Counted from the first letter of the stretch, positions 7,936 through 14,468 are shown. The stretch is 15,408 nucleotides of DNA from Pseudomonadales bacterium (GCA_021736745.1 JAIPFG010000037.1:1-15408); one strand, 5' to 3'. Translations and numbers: made by a program. Notes: generated by a model not told the origin, from the letters alone.

Positions 7936-7966
7936 GACTCCAGATCGTGCATTAAATATCCAGTCT
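7936..7966 (+). promoter_or_regulatory. Candidate operator upstream of the TrpA-like operon
   Basis: TCCAG occurs at 7939-7943 and in TATCCAGT at 7957-7964, with the common core again offset by exactly 20 bases. Aligned with the sites at 2947 (opposite strand) and 6594, the shared form is about xxATCCaG-N12-xTATCCaG. The upstream half-site is the weaker one (GACTCCAG). A TCTAAT at 7971-7976 could be a -10 element. Confidence 0.5.
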
Positions 7967-7975
7967 ACGCTCTAA

Positions 7976-7996
7976 TTTTGTGCTAACGACACAAAA
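7976..7996. repeat. Perfect inverted repeat TTTTGTG-N7-CACAAAA
   Basis: The seven-base arms (7976-7982 and 7990-7996) are perfect and are separated by CTAACGA. The repeat lies between the candidate operator and the TrpA-like start. It resembles a CRP site but is one base short of TGTG-N8-CACA, so it may be the site of another dimeric regulator or an mRNA leader hairpin. Confidence 0.5.
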
Positions 7997-8058
7997 ATAA
8001 CCCGCGCTGCGGTACTCTTTTTAGTCAATATTTTGCGAAAGTTTTGAGTAGTCACTGT

Positions 8059-8808
8059 ATGAGTCGATTAGATAACTTAAGTCAGGCTAAACACCCCATC
8101 CTAACCTGCTACTTGCCGATAGGGGATCCAATGGCGCTGCCTTATCAGGCAGAGATCTATGCGCAAGAAGGTGTCGATGTTTATGAAGTCGGTATTCCCT
8201 GTCCTGATCCATTTTTAGACGGTGATTTGGTGAAAAGCTCAATGCAACGTGTCCTGAGACAGAACGTTAAGCAAAAAAGTATCGCCAAAATGGCGAGCAG
8301 GATCAGATTGGAATATCCGGATAAGTCGGTCGTAATGATGGGGTATCAAAACCTGCGTCTGGATCAATTATTGCTTAATGGAAAAGCGGAATTTGATGCG
8401 CTACTTCAAGTAGGCCCTGCGGGAAATCAAGTTGACCCTGAACTAGAAGTACTCGATGTCAGGCGTATTTGTTTTATTCCCCATGCGATACGCAAGCAGG
8501 ATTTGGCTTTAGCGCGGGAATGTTCCGGATATGTCATGTTGCAGGCAGCGAGCGGGAAAACGGGCCTGCGTAATGATTTTGATCTGAGTAATAAAAGCAA
8601 AATTGAGAGATTGAGAGACAGTGGCGTGATCGTGCCGATTTTACTTGGAGTAGGAATCTCCAATGCAAAGCAGGCGCAGCAAGCCATTGAGTGTGGTGCC
8701 GATGGGGTCATTATTGGTTCAGCCTGTTTGGCCAAAATGCAGCAAGGGGAATCGGAACTGCGTCGATTTTTAAGCGGAATCAGGAGCGCACTTAATGGAT
8801 TATACTGA
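8059..8808 (+). CDS. TrpA-like TIM-barrel lyase (stand-alone tryptophan synthase alpha homologue)
   Basis: In tryptophan synthesis TrpA cleaves indole-3-glycerol phosphate to indole and glyceraldehyde-3-phosphate. This 249-residue homologue has the normal length. Glu43 in YEVGIPCPDP and Asp54 in FLDGD match catalytic Glu49 and Asp60 of the Salmonella enzyme. Tyr96 and Asn98 (GYQN) match the MYAN segment. The phosphate site is kept: SGKTG at 165-169, GVGI at 197-200 and Gly220-Ser221. The indole side has changed: the YLLSRSG loop reads MLQAASG (160-166) and the usual ADVP segment is QVGP. No trpB, trpC or other trp gene is nearby, and the kinase gene overlaps its end by 14 bases. I infer retro-aldol release of glyceraldehyde-3-phosphate from another phosphorylated compound. 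A TTG at 8044 is an alternative start; ATG 8059 fits the family N-terminus better. Confidence 0.85.
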   Translation: MSRLDNLSQAKHPILTCYLPIGDPMALPYQAEIYAQEGVDVYEVGIPCPDPFLDGDLVKSSMQRVLRQNVKQKSIAKMASRIRLEYPDKSVVMMGYQNLRLDQLLLNGKAEFDALLQVGPAGNQVDPELEVLDVRRICFIPHAIRKQDLALARECSGYVMLQAASGKTGLRNDFDLSNKSKIERLRDSGVIVPILLGVGISNAKQAQQAIECGADGVIIGSACLAKMQQGESELRRFLSGIRSALNGLY

Positions 8809-10273
8809 ACTGTTATTGGCGTTTGATGTTGGTACAACTGCCGTAAAAGGTGCGGTCTATACGGATGCAGGAGAGTGTCTTTTTAGTTCAGGCATTGCCT
8901 ACGGTAAATTTTCTGAACAGCCGGGTTGGGTAGAACAAAATCCGCAAGATTGGATGGATTGCCTGTTGGCCATTATCGAACGGATTGCACAAGAGGTTGA
9001 CCTTCAGTCTGTTGCTGGCATCGGGATTTGCAGTCAGGTAAATACGCATGTATTTGTTGACGAAAAGGGTCAGGCTTTGCTGCCAGCCATTGTCTGGGAC
9101 GACCAGCGTTGCGCTGAAATTACGCAAGAACTGAATCACTGCCTCCAGCAGGGCGATACTCGCGAGCAGGCAGAAGGCGAATCGCTGTTAGACTCTTCTT
9201 CGTTAATTTGCCGGGCGGAATGGGTGAAAAGGTTTCACCCAGAGGTTTGGCGTAAAACGCATTGTATTTTATCGCCAAAGGATTACTGTATTTTGCAGTT
9301 AACTGGGGAGCGAGTGACCGATGCCCTCAGTTCTATCGGGTTGGTGGACGCTAATGATAACTACTTAAATAATATGTTGGCACTGGTAGATGGTTTGGCG
9401 CAGCGATTGCCACCGATCAAGCCAATTCAGCAGGTGGCGGGGACATTAAAATCTAATCTGGCGGGAATCAGAAAACAATGTCCCGTCGTTGTTGGCACGA
9501 TGGACTGTTGGGCTAGTCTGTTTGGGTCGGGTGCCTTTTCCCATGGACAGGGTTTCCAGCTAGCGGGGACTTCTGAAATTATTGGGTTGGTTTCTGCGCA
9601 GGCACAACCGGCTACCGGGGTGGTGACTTTTCCGGCCTATCAGAATCTCTATCTACACGCCGGCCCAACCCAGGCGGGCGGTGATGCCCTTGAGTGGTTT
9701 GCCAAGGCGCAGGGTGCCGACGTCAACCAACTCCTGCAAGGGGTTGAAAATGCCGAACCAGCCAAAGACCCACTGATCTTTTTGCCCTATTTGATGGGTG
9801 AGAGAGCTCCAATTTGGGATCCCAAAGCCAGAGGGGCGTTCATTGGGCTGACGAAAAATCACGGTTTGCATTGTATGACGCGTGCCGTCATGGAGGGCGT
9901 TGGGTTTTCGGCACGCCATCTATTAGAACATCTTGAGCAGGCGGCAGGTTACCATTGTGATGCATTGGTGATTAGTGGGGGTGCTTCGCGCAGTGATCTA
10001 TGGTGCCAAATGAAGGCCGATATTATTAATCGTACGCTGCATAGAGTGGAAAATATCGATACCGGAACCTTTGGTGCGGCGTTGATGGCGGCTACGGGCG
10101 CAGGTATTTATCAGAATTTGAAGGAAGCCATGGCTGAAGGCGTCGTGATTAATCGCAGTTTTAAGCCCTTGAAATCAGCGCGTGCCAGGAGTGATGCGCT
10201 CTATCGAATCTATCGCCAGAGTTACCAGCAACTGCGACCTATATTCGATGAGCTCTATCAGGTTCGGCATTGA
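8795..10273 (+). CDS. FGGY-family carbohydrate kinase (xylulokinase-like)
   Basis: This 492-residue cytoplasmic kinase transfers phosphate from ATP to a hydroxyl of a sugar, polyol or related compound. The phosphate-1 motif is FDVGTTAVKG at 10-19. The catalytic base is probably Asp237 in VVVGTMDCWASLFGSG. The adenosine motif ISGGASRSDLW begins at 393. It aligns best with the xylulokinase branch (SEQPGWVEQNPQDW, then PAIVWDDQRC at 97-106). However, the XylB substrate motif GQMHG is replaced by SQVNTH at 80-85, so D-xylulose is not assured. An AGGAG site 8 bases before the ATG and the 14-base overlap with the TrpA-like gene point to translational coupling. No xylose isomerase is present. The context suggests it makes the phosphorylated substrate of the TrpA-like enzyme. 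Confidence 0.9.
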   Translation: MDYTELLLAFDVGTTAVKGAVYTDAGECLFSSGIAYGKFSEQPGWVEQNPQDWMDCLLAIIERIAQEVDLQSVAGIGICSQVNTHVFVDEKGQALLPAIVWDDQRCAEITQELNHCLQQGDTREQAEGESLLDSSSLICRAEWVKRFHPEVWRKTHCILSPKDYCILQLTGERVTDALSSIGLVDANDNYLNNMLALVDGLAQRLPPIKPIQQVAGTLKSNLAGIRKQCPVVVGTMDCWASLFGSGAFSHGQGFQLAGTSEIIGLVSAQAQPATGVVTFPAYQNLYLHAGPTQAGGDALEWFAKAQGADVNQLLQGVENAEPAKDPLIFLPYLMGERAPIWDPKARGAFIGLTKNHGLHCMTRAVMEGVGFSARHLLEHLEQAAGYHCDALVISGGASRSDLWCQMKADIINRTLHRVENIDTGTFGAALMAATGAGIYQNLKEAMAEGVVINRSFKPLKSARARSDALYRIYRQSYQQLRPIFDELYQVRH

Positions 10274-10340
10274 GAGCCGTCTGCTTAGGTTTCGGGAAAT
10301 TATCCAATCTTGTCATTAGGAAATATTTAAGGAGTCAGCA

Positions 10341-11354
10341 ATGCCCATTCGGGTTGCCATCAATGGTTATGGGCGTATTGGTCGTAATGTATTGCGCGCA
10401 CTCTACGAGTCGGGCAAGCGGGAGCTTATCCAAATAGTTGCAATCAATGACCTGGGGGATACGCGATTGAATGCCCACCTGACCAGATATGATTCCATTC
10501 ATGGCCGGTTTGGCGGGGAGGTATCTTACGAGAGTAATCAATTAATAGTGAATGGCGATGCCATTGAAACCTTGTCGGAATCTGACCCCAGGAATTTACC
10601 TTGGAGTAGACTCAATGTTGATGTGGTGTGCGAATGTACGGGTTTTTTCACCAGTCGTATAGCGGCAGCCGCTCACCTGGAGGCCGGTGCAAAAAAAGTT
10701 ATTATTTCCGCTCCGGCTAAGGATGTGGACGCCACAGTCGTCTTTGGGGTAAACCACGGGATATTAAATGCCAATAGTCTGGTGATTTCGAATGCTTCGT
10801 GCACAACCAATTGTTTGGCGCCAATTGCCAAAGTGTTAAATGATGCGATGGGTATTGAGCAGGGTTCAATGACGACCGTACATGCTTATACCAACGACCA
10901 GAGACTACAGGATGTTTATCACCCGGATATTTACCGCGCGCGTGCGGCGACGCAATCAATGATTCCCACAAAAACCGGTGCGGCGCAAGCGGTGGGTTTA
11001 GTCCTGCCGGAATTGGATGGCAAGCTCTTCGGGATGTCGGTGCGGGTGCCCGTGGCGAATGTGTCTTTGGTGGATTTTCATTTTATTGCCAGTCGTGATA
11101 CCCAGGTGGAGGAGGTTAATGATTTGATCAAACAGGCGGCTGATGATGGCCCCCTTAAAGGCGTTCTTTATTATTGCGAGGAGCCGTTAGTGTCCGTCGA
11201 TTTCAATCATCACCCGGCTTCCTCTCACTTTGACGCCGCACAGACTCGGGTGCAGGGACGCATGGTCAAGGTGATGGCCTGGTATGACAATGAGTGGGGT
11301 TTTTCCAATCGGATGTTGGACAATACACTGGCACTTATGGCGGTAAGTGGATAG
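10341..11354 (+). CDS. gap: Type I glyceraldehyde-3-phosphate dehydrogenase
   Basis: The enzyme oxidises glyceraldehyde-3-phosphate with phosphate and NAD(P)+ to 1,3-bisphosphoglycerate. The N-terminal NAD fold is INGYGRIGRNVLRAL (8-22), with Asp after INDL-type strand 2 suggesting NAD+. The active site is SCTTNC with catalytic Cys154, and His181 lies in TTVHAYTNDQ. RARAATQSMIPTKTGAA and WYDNEWGFSNRM near the end complete the family pattern. Features of erythrose-4-phosphate dehydrogenase (Epd) are absent, so GAPDH is preferred. An AAGGAG site 6 bases upstream supports the start. It lies 67 bases after the kinase with no terminator between, so one operon is likely. pgk, fba and tpi are absent here, so this may be an isozyme dedicated to the pathway rather than the housekeeping copy. 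Confidence 0.93.
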   Translation: MPIRVAINGYGRIGRNVLRALYESGKRELIQIVAINDLGDTRLNAHLTRYDSIHGRFGGEVSYESNQLIVNGDAIETLSESDPRNLPWSRLNVDVVCECTGFFTSRIAAAAHLEAGAKKVIISAPAKDVDATVVFGVNHGILNANSLVISNASCTTNCLAPIAKVLNDAMGIEQGSMTTVHAYTNDQRLQDVYHPDIYRARAATQSMIPTKTGAAQAVGLVLPELDGKLFGMSVRVPVANVSLVDFHFIASRDTQVEEVNDLIKQAADDGPLKGVLYYCEEPLVSVDFNHHPASSHFDAAQTRVQGRMVKVMAWYDNEWGFSNRMLDNTLALMAVSG

Positions 11355-11364
11355 CGAACCGGTG

Positions 11365-12294
11365 TTACCCGGCATACAGATCCCCCTGGAAGTGGCCAGC
11401 CTGTGCCATCTTGTCCTCAATAAAAAGCAATGGCTGCATTTTTTCACGGGTCCACTGCGGCGCGACCAGTTCATCCCAACGATTGGCAACAGCAGCCAAC
11501 CGTTGCACTGCAATCTCAGGTGACAGATGGCGTAGAAAGACAATCACCCGACGTGCATACTCTTCTAGTTCCACCGGAATGAACTTTCCCTTAGCATAAA
11601 GCGCCGCTAGCGGGGTATTTAATAGCACATGTAAATTATGGAGTTTGACGTTATCAACAGGTAGGCTATTAATACGTTCTGCGGTGGCAATCAAACGCTC
11701 ATCTGTTTCCTCCGGCAGGCCAAATATCAGGTGGATACCAATATCCGCCTTTGTCTCTTCATGCAAGCGATGAATGGCTTTGATCGATGATGCGGCATTA
11801 TGGCCGCGACGCAGAAATGCCAATTGATCATCAAAGAAACTCTGGACGCCCAACTCAACCATCAGGTAACTCTGCTCAGCGGTTGCCCGGAACAAAGGGA
11901 AAATCCGTTCCGGTAGACAGTCAGGGCGTGTGCCGACCACTAACCCCAAAATATCCGCCTCTGCTAAAGCAGTGTCAAAGCGCTCTTCCAGCGCAGAAAT
12001 ACGACCCAGGGTATTGGTGTAGGCTTGAAAGTAAACCAGGAATTTTTTGGCGCGTAGCCGACGCTGTACGTGTATACGGTTACTTGTAATTTGCTCGCGC
12101 AGTGAGTTTTCCTGCTCGAAAGGGTAAGCTGCTGAGCCATACTCATCGCAAAAAATACAGGCTTCCATTTTCGAGCTTTGGCGGTTAGGGCAGGTTTCCG
12201 CCACGCTCACTGAAATCTTACCCACCTTCTCACCGAAGCGGGATTTGAAATATTGGCTAATAGGATAATAACGGCGATCGTTCCAGGCGCTCAT
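11365..12294 (-). CDS. Radical SAM protein, YhcC family (TIGR01212)
   Basis: This 309-residue protein has the same length as E. coli YhcC. The Fe-S cluster is probably held by Cys35, Cys46 and Cys49 (CPN...CIFC), the long-spaced cysteine pattern typical of this family instead of the plain CxxxCxxC. Further family stretches are YFQAYTNT, GTRPDCLP, ELGVQSFFDD and GLPEET. YhcC-type proteins have no firmly established reaction known to me. The gene is convergent with the GAPDH gene with only 10 bases between stop codons, and no obvious bidirectional terminator is visible there. It lies downstream of the small membrane-anchored gene on the same strand, with a hairpin between them. Confidence 0.88.
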   Translation of the reverse strand: MSAWNDRRYYPISQYFKSRFGEKVGKISVSVAETCPNRQSSKMEACIFCDEYGSAAYPFEQENSLREQITSNRIHVQRRLRAKKFLVYFQAYTNTLGRISALEERFDTALAEADILGLVVGTRPDCLPERIFPLFRATAEQSYLMVELGVQSFFDDQLAFLRRGHNAASSIKAIHRLHEETKADIGIHLIFGLPEETDERLIATAERINSLPVDNVKLHNLHVLLNTPLAALYAKGKFIPVELEEYARRVIVFLRHLSPEIAVQRLAAVANRWDELVAPQWTREKMQPLLFIEDKMAQAGHFQGDLYAG

Positions 12295-12315
12295 CGGATT
12301 AGTCTGAACAGTCTC

Positions 12316-12343
12316 CCCCTCTTCTCAGAGGAGAGAAGAGGGG
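12316..12343. repeat. 11-base-pair perfect hairpin between two minus-strand genes
   Basis: CCCCTCTTCTC (12316-12326) pairs perfectly with GAGAAGAGGGG (12333-12343) around a 6-base loop. It lies between the small membrane-anchored gene and the radical SAM gene. Neither strand has a T-run after the stem, so it is not a classical terminator. It may be a processing or attenuating structure, or a bidirectional stop. Confidence 0.55.
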
Positions 12344-12352
12344 AAAGCGCAC

Positions 12353-12820
12353 TTAATTGATGGGCTTGAATTCGGTTTGATACCCTTCAGCATCAAGGCT
12401 GTTAATGGTGATTCCCAGTACCTTGATATCTCCCGGTCGTTCGTTCACAGTCACTTTTGCCAGTACCAATGCGCGTTCAAATTGGGCCTTAAAAATAAAC
12501 TCCCCTTTGGTGCCATCGAAGCCGGAAAAATACTTGCCCATTTCCACCTCCTGCATATTGAGAAATCTACCCAAGGTGCTGAATTTAGTGAGGTAGGCTT
12601 GGCCCTCCTCGCTGGTGGCCATCTCCAGGAAATCGGCACTCAGTCGGGCCTTGACATCGTCCAGGCGCCAGGAGGTGCTCAAGTCCTGCATAAAGGAGTG
12701 GACAAAGGCTTGATGTTTCTCTTTAAATACGTCTGCTTGCTGGGAAATGTAAAAATTGGCGCCGATAAAAATAACGATAATAATTGCGGTCCAAACTAAA
12801 AGTTTTTTCGGGAAGCTCAT
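12353..12820 (-). CDS. Small membrane-anchored hypothetical protein
   Basis: I do not recognise the family. From the ATG at 12820 the protein has 155 residues: a positive N-terminus (MSFPKKLL), one hydrophobic segment at about 7-23, and a soluble, probably periplasmic domain of about 130 residues rich in Phe, Lys and Glu with no cysteines. An AAGGA lies about 10 bases before this ATG. The in-frame ATG at 12859 would add 14 residues but has no ribosome binding site and would move the hydrophobic segment inward. The C-terminal half (EFIFKAQFERALVLAKVTV and onward) looks like beta strands. It lies upstream of the radical SAM gene on the same strand, separated by a hairpin. No function is proposed. 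Confidence 0.7.
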   Translation of the reverse strand: MSFPKKLLVWTAIIIVIFIGANFYISQQADVFKEKHQAFVHSFMQDLSTSWRLDDVKARLSADFLEMATSEEGQAYLTKFSTLGRFLNMQEVEMGKYFSGFDGTKGEFIFKAQFERALVLAKVTVNERPGDIKVLGITINSLDAEGYQTEFKPIN

Positions 12821-12899
12821 CGACTTCGTATCCTTGCAGCGTTTATTTGTCTGCGGCATTATTACCGATTCAGAGCGCTTGATCTACGTCTTCCCGTCG

Positions 12900-12913
12900 T
12901 TGATTGTGGTCAA
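12900..12913. promoter_or_regulatory. FNR/DNR-type box TTGAT-TGTG-GTCAA
   Basis: The 14 bases match the FNR/ANR/DNR consensus TTGAT-N4-ATCAA at 9 of 10 defined positions; G at the start of the second half is common in ANR/DNR sites. It lies 25 bases (centre to centre) upstream of a second box, in the divergent region before the DUF59 gene. Confidence 0.7.
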
Positions 12914-12924
12914 AGCAAGCCAAG

Positions 12925-12938
12925 CTGATATAGATCAA
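12925..12938. promoter_or_regulatory. Second FNR/DNR-type box CTGAT-ATAG-ATCAA
   Basis: It matches TTGAT-N4-ATCAA at 9 of 10 positions. Its centre is about 61.5 bases before the transcription start expected from the -10 element at 12981, a spacing classically used by CRP/FNR activators at class I promoters. Confidence 0.65.
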
Positions 12939-12977
12939 GCGACCAGGGATTATTTGGTTTCAGGCCGTTCGTGGCCA

Positions 12978-12986
12978 TGATATAAC
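12978..12986 (+). promoter_or_regulatory. Extended -10 promoter element for the DUF59 operon
   Basis: TGATATAAC is an extended -10 element (TGn followed by TATAAC at 12981-12986). The corresponding -35 position (about 12958-12963) is poor, which fits dependence on an activator bound at the boxes upstream. The expected start is near 12993, giving a leader of about 26 bases. Confidence 0.5.
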
Positions 12987-13018
12987 TAAGCGGGTGATTC
13001 TATCTCAGAGAGCATGCT

Positions 13019-13327
13019 ATGAGTAATAACGATCCTAAAGTAAAAGCAATTTATGACGCCCTGTCCGGCGTTTTCGATCCTGAAGTGGGTGTTAATATCG
13101 TCGATCTGGGGCTGATCTACGAGGTGACTTGCACTGATTCCCAAATAGCCATTACCTTAACGTTGACTTCCGCCGGTTGCCCAATGGGCGATCAAATTGT
13201 TGCGGAGGCGCAACAGGCGGTGGAGCAAATTGCACAGGGAGCGGAAGTAAAAGTTGAGCTGGTTTGGGAGCCCTTTTGGCGGCCGGATATGATGTCCGAA
13301 GAGGCGAAAAAAATTCTGGGATGGTAA
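13019..13327 (+). CDS. DUF59/MIP18 family Fe-S cluster assembly protein
   Basis: This 102-residue cytoplasmic protein belongs to the group of SufT, PaaD and the MIP18 part of the eukaryotic CIA system, which help mature Fe-S proteins. Family features are DPEVGVNIVDLGLIYEV (20-36), the conserved Cys54 in SAGCPM, and the C-terminal WEPFWRPDMMSEEAKKILGW stretch. No other paa genes are near, so it is not part of a phenylacetate pathway. It begins a probable two-gene operon with the NnrS-like gene 25 bases downstream. The two FNR/DNR boxes upstream suggest induction at low oxygen or by nitric oxide, where Fe-S repair would be useful. That link is inference. Confidence 0.9.
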   Translation: MSNNDPKVKAIYDALSGVFDPEVGVNIVDLGLIYEVTCTDSQIAITLTLTSAGCPMGDQIVAEAQQAVEQIAQGAEVKVELVWEPFWRPDMMSEEAKKILGW

Positions 13328-13352
13328 ATATCACCCGGGGCAGGAAGAATTA

Positions 13353-14438
13353 ATGAAAAAAAATCTTCACGACCATCTCCGAGTGCCGCTGTTAGTGCTG
13401 GGAATGATTTCACTGGTTGTCGGTACGCTGGCGGGTATTGCCCGCCTGGGTTGGTCAGTACCAAATTTTGGTCTGTCGCAGATTCCGCATCATGGTGTGC
13501 TCATGGTGGCCGCTTTTTTTGGTACGGTCATTGGGCTTGAACGTGCCGTGGCTATTGGCAGGGCGTGGGCTTATATTGCCCCTCTGTTGAGTGGTTTGGG
13601 TGGTGTCACGCTGATACTCGGACTCGAACCGCAGCTTGGTTTTGGGCTGATTCTATTGGGTAGCTTGATATTCACCCTGGCATCCATAGCGGTATTGAAA
13701 ATTCAACCGGCCATTCATAATTGGATTCTGTTAAGTGGTGCCGTCGCTTTGATCATGGGTAACTTACTATTACTCTTCGGCGCAGAGCTAAAGGTGTCGG
13801 TGCTGTGGTGGATGGTCTATTTGGTGCTAACCATTGCCGGAGAAAGACTTGAGTTGAGCCGTTTGGCTATCCGTAGCGAAAGTAAGCGGCAAGGACTTGC
13901 GGGTTTGTCTTTACTGCCCTTTGTTGGGGCAGTAGTCAGTATTTTCTCATTCGCTCTGGGTGAGTTGTTGGCAACACTGGGTATTTTAGGTATTGCGCTT
14001 TGGCTTATCAGTTATGATATTGCCCGGAGAACGGTACGTCAGAAGGGTTTACCAAGGTTTACCGCCGCCTGCATGTTGACAGGGTACACTTGGTTGCTGT
14101 TTTCTTCATTGTTACTGCTGCTCAATAACCTGGATCTAATGCAAACCACTCGCGATGCCCCCCTGCATGGGCTTTTCCTGGGATTCGTCTTTTCTATGGT
14201 GATCGGGCACGCATTAATTATTTTTCCGGCCGTCACCAAGCTGAAAATACCCTATTCATCGCTGTTTTACCTCCCACTAGGGGTTTTACATGCGACGCTG
14301 TTGGTGCGAGTCGTTGGCAGCCTGGGGTTAAAGACACAAGTCTATGCGTTGGGTGGGTTGCTTAACGCGATTGCCCTTGCCCTGTTTGTTCTCACGATGA
14401 TTTACTCAATCTACCGGGGATTTTTGCGCAAGAGCTAA
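13353..14438 (+). CDS. NnrS-like polytopic membrane protein, possibly metal or heme binding
   Basis: This 361-residue inner-membrane protein has about 11-12 hydrophobic segments. It is not a canonical NnrS but carries similar motifs: IPHHGVLMVAAFFGTVIGLERAVAIG (His46, His47, Glu63, Arg64), and in the last third LHGLFLGFVFSMVIGHALIIFPAV (His272, His286) followed by His313 in GVLHATLL. The GFVFSM-x-GHA-x-I-x-x-PA pattern is like that of NnrS proteins, and the buried histidines are possible heme or copper ligands. An AGGAAG site precedes the ATG. Co-location with the Fe-S factor and FNR/DNR boxes points to a role in nitric oxide or low-oxygen physiology. The family assignment is by eye and moderate. 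Confidence 0.75.
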   Translation: MKKNLHDHLRVPLLVLGMISLVVGTLAGIARLGWSVPNFGLSQIPHHGVLMVAAFFGTVIGLERAVAIGRAWAYIAPLLSGLGGVTLILGLEPQLGFGLILLGSLIFTLASIAVLKIQPAIHNWILLSGAVALIMGNLLLLFGAELKVSVLWWMVYLVLTIAGERLELSRLAIRSESKRQGLAGLSLLPFVGAVVSIFSFALGELLATLGILGIALWLISYDIARRTVRQKGLPRFTAACMLTGYTWLLFSSLLLLLNNLDLMQTTRDAPLHGLFLGFVFSMVIGHALIIFPAVTKLKIPYSSLFYLPLGVLHATLLVRVVGSLGLKTQVYALGGLLNAIALALFVLTMIYSIYRGFLRKS

Positions 14439-14468
14439 GGAGCTTCTGATGAGCTTCTTGGTAGCTCT
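14431..14468 (+). terminator. Imperfect hairpin overlapping the stop codon of the NnrS-like gene
   Basis: AGAGCTA (14431-14437) pairs with TAGCTCT (14462-14468), and the inner AGGAGCT pairs with AGCTTCT through one G-T pair. The stem includes the TAA stop codon. No T-run follows, so termination activity is uncertain. It could instead protect or end the transcript in concert with Rho. Confidence 0.3.

Noticed and set aside
7979..7993. CRP site in the TrpA-like promoter
   Set aside because: The spacing is TGTG-N7-CACA, one base short of the CRP consensus, and the flanking A/T bases of the consensus (TGTGA, TCACA) are not present.
8059..8808. Ordinary tryptophan biosynthesis gene trpA
   Set aside because: No trpB or other trp gene is adjacent, the indole-side residues differ, and the gene is coupled to a sugar kinase.
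10300..10307. TTATCCAA before the GAPDH gene as a further copy of the shared operator
   Set aside because: It is a single half-site with a mismatch, and no partner is found 20 bases away on either side.
10341..11354. Erythrose-4-phosphate dehydrogenase (Epd)
   Set aside because: The TTVHAYTNDQ and TKTGAAQAVGLVLPEL segments are those of GAPDH; Epd has different residues there.
14440..14458. GAGCTTCT direct repeat as an attachment site or mobile element end
   Set aside because: The two 8-base copies are 11 bases apart and are explained by the hairpin around the stop codon; no recombinase gene is present.
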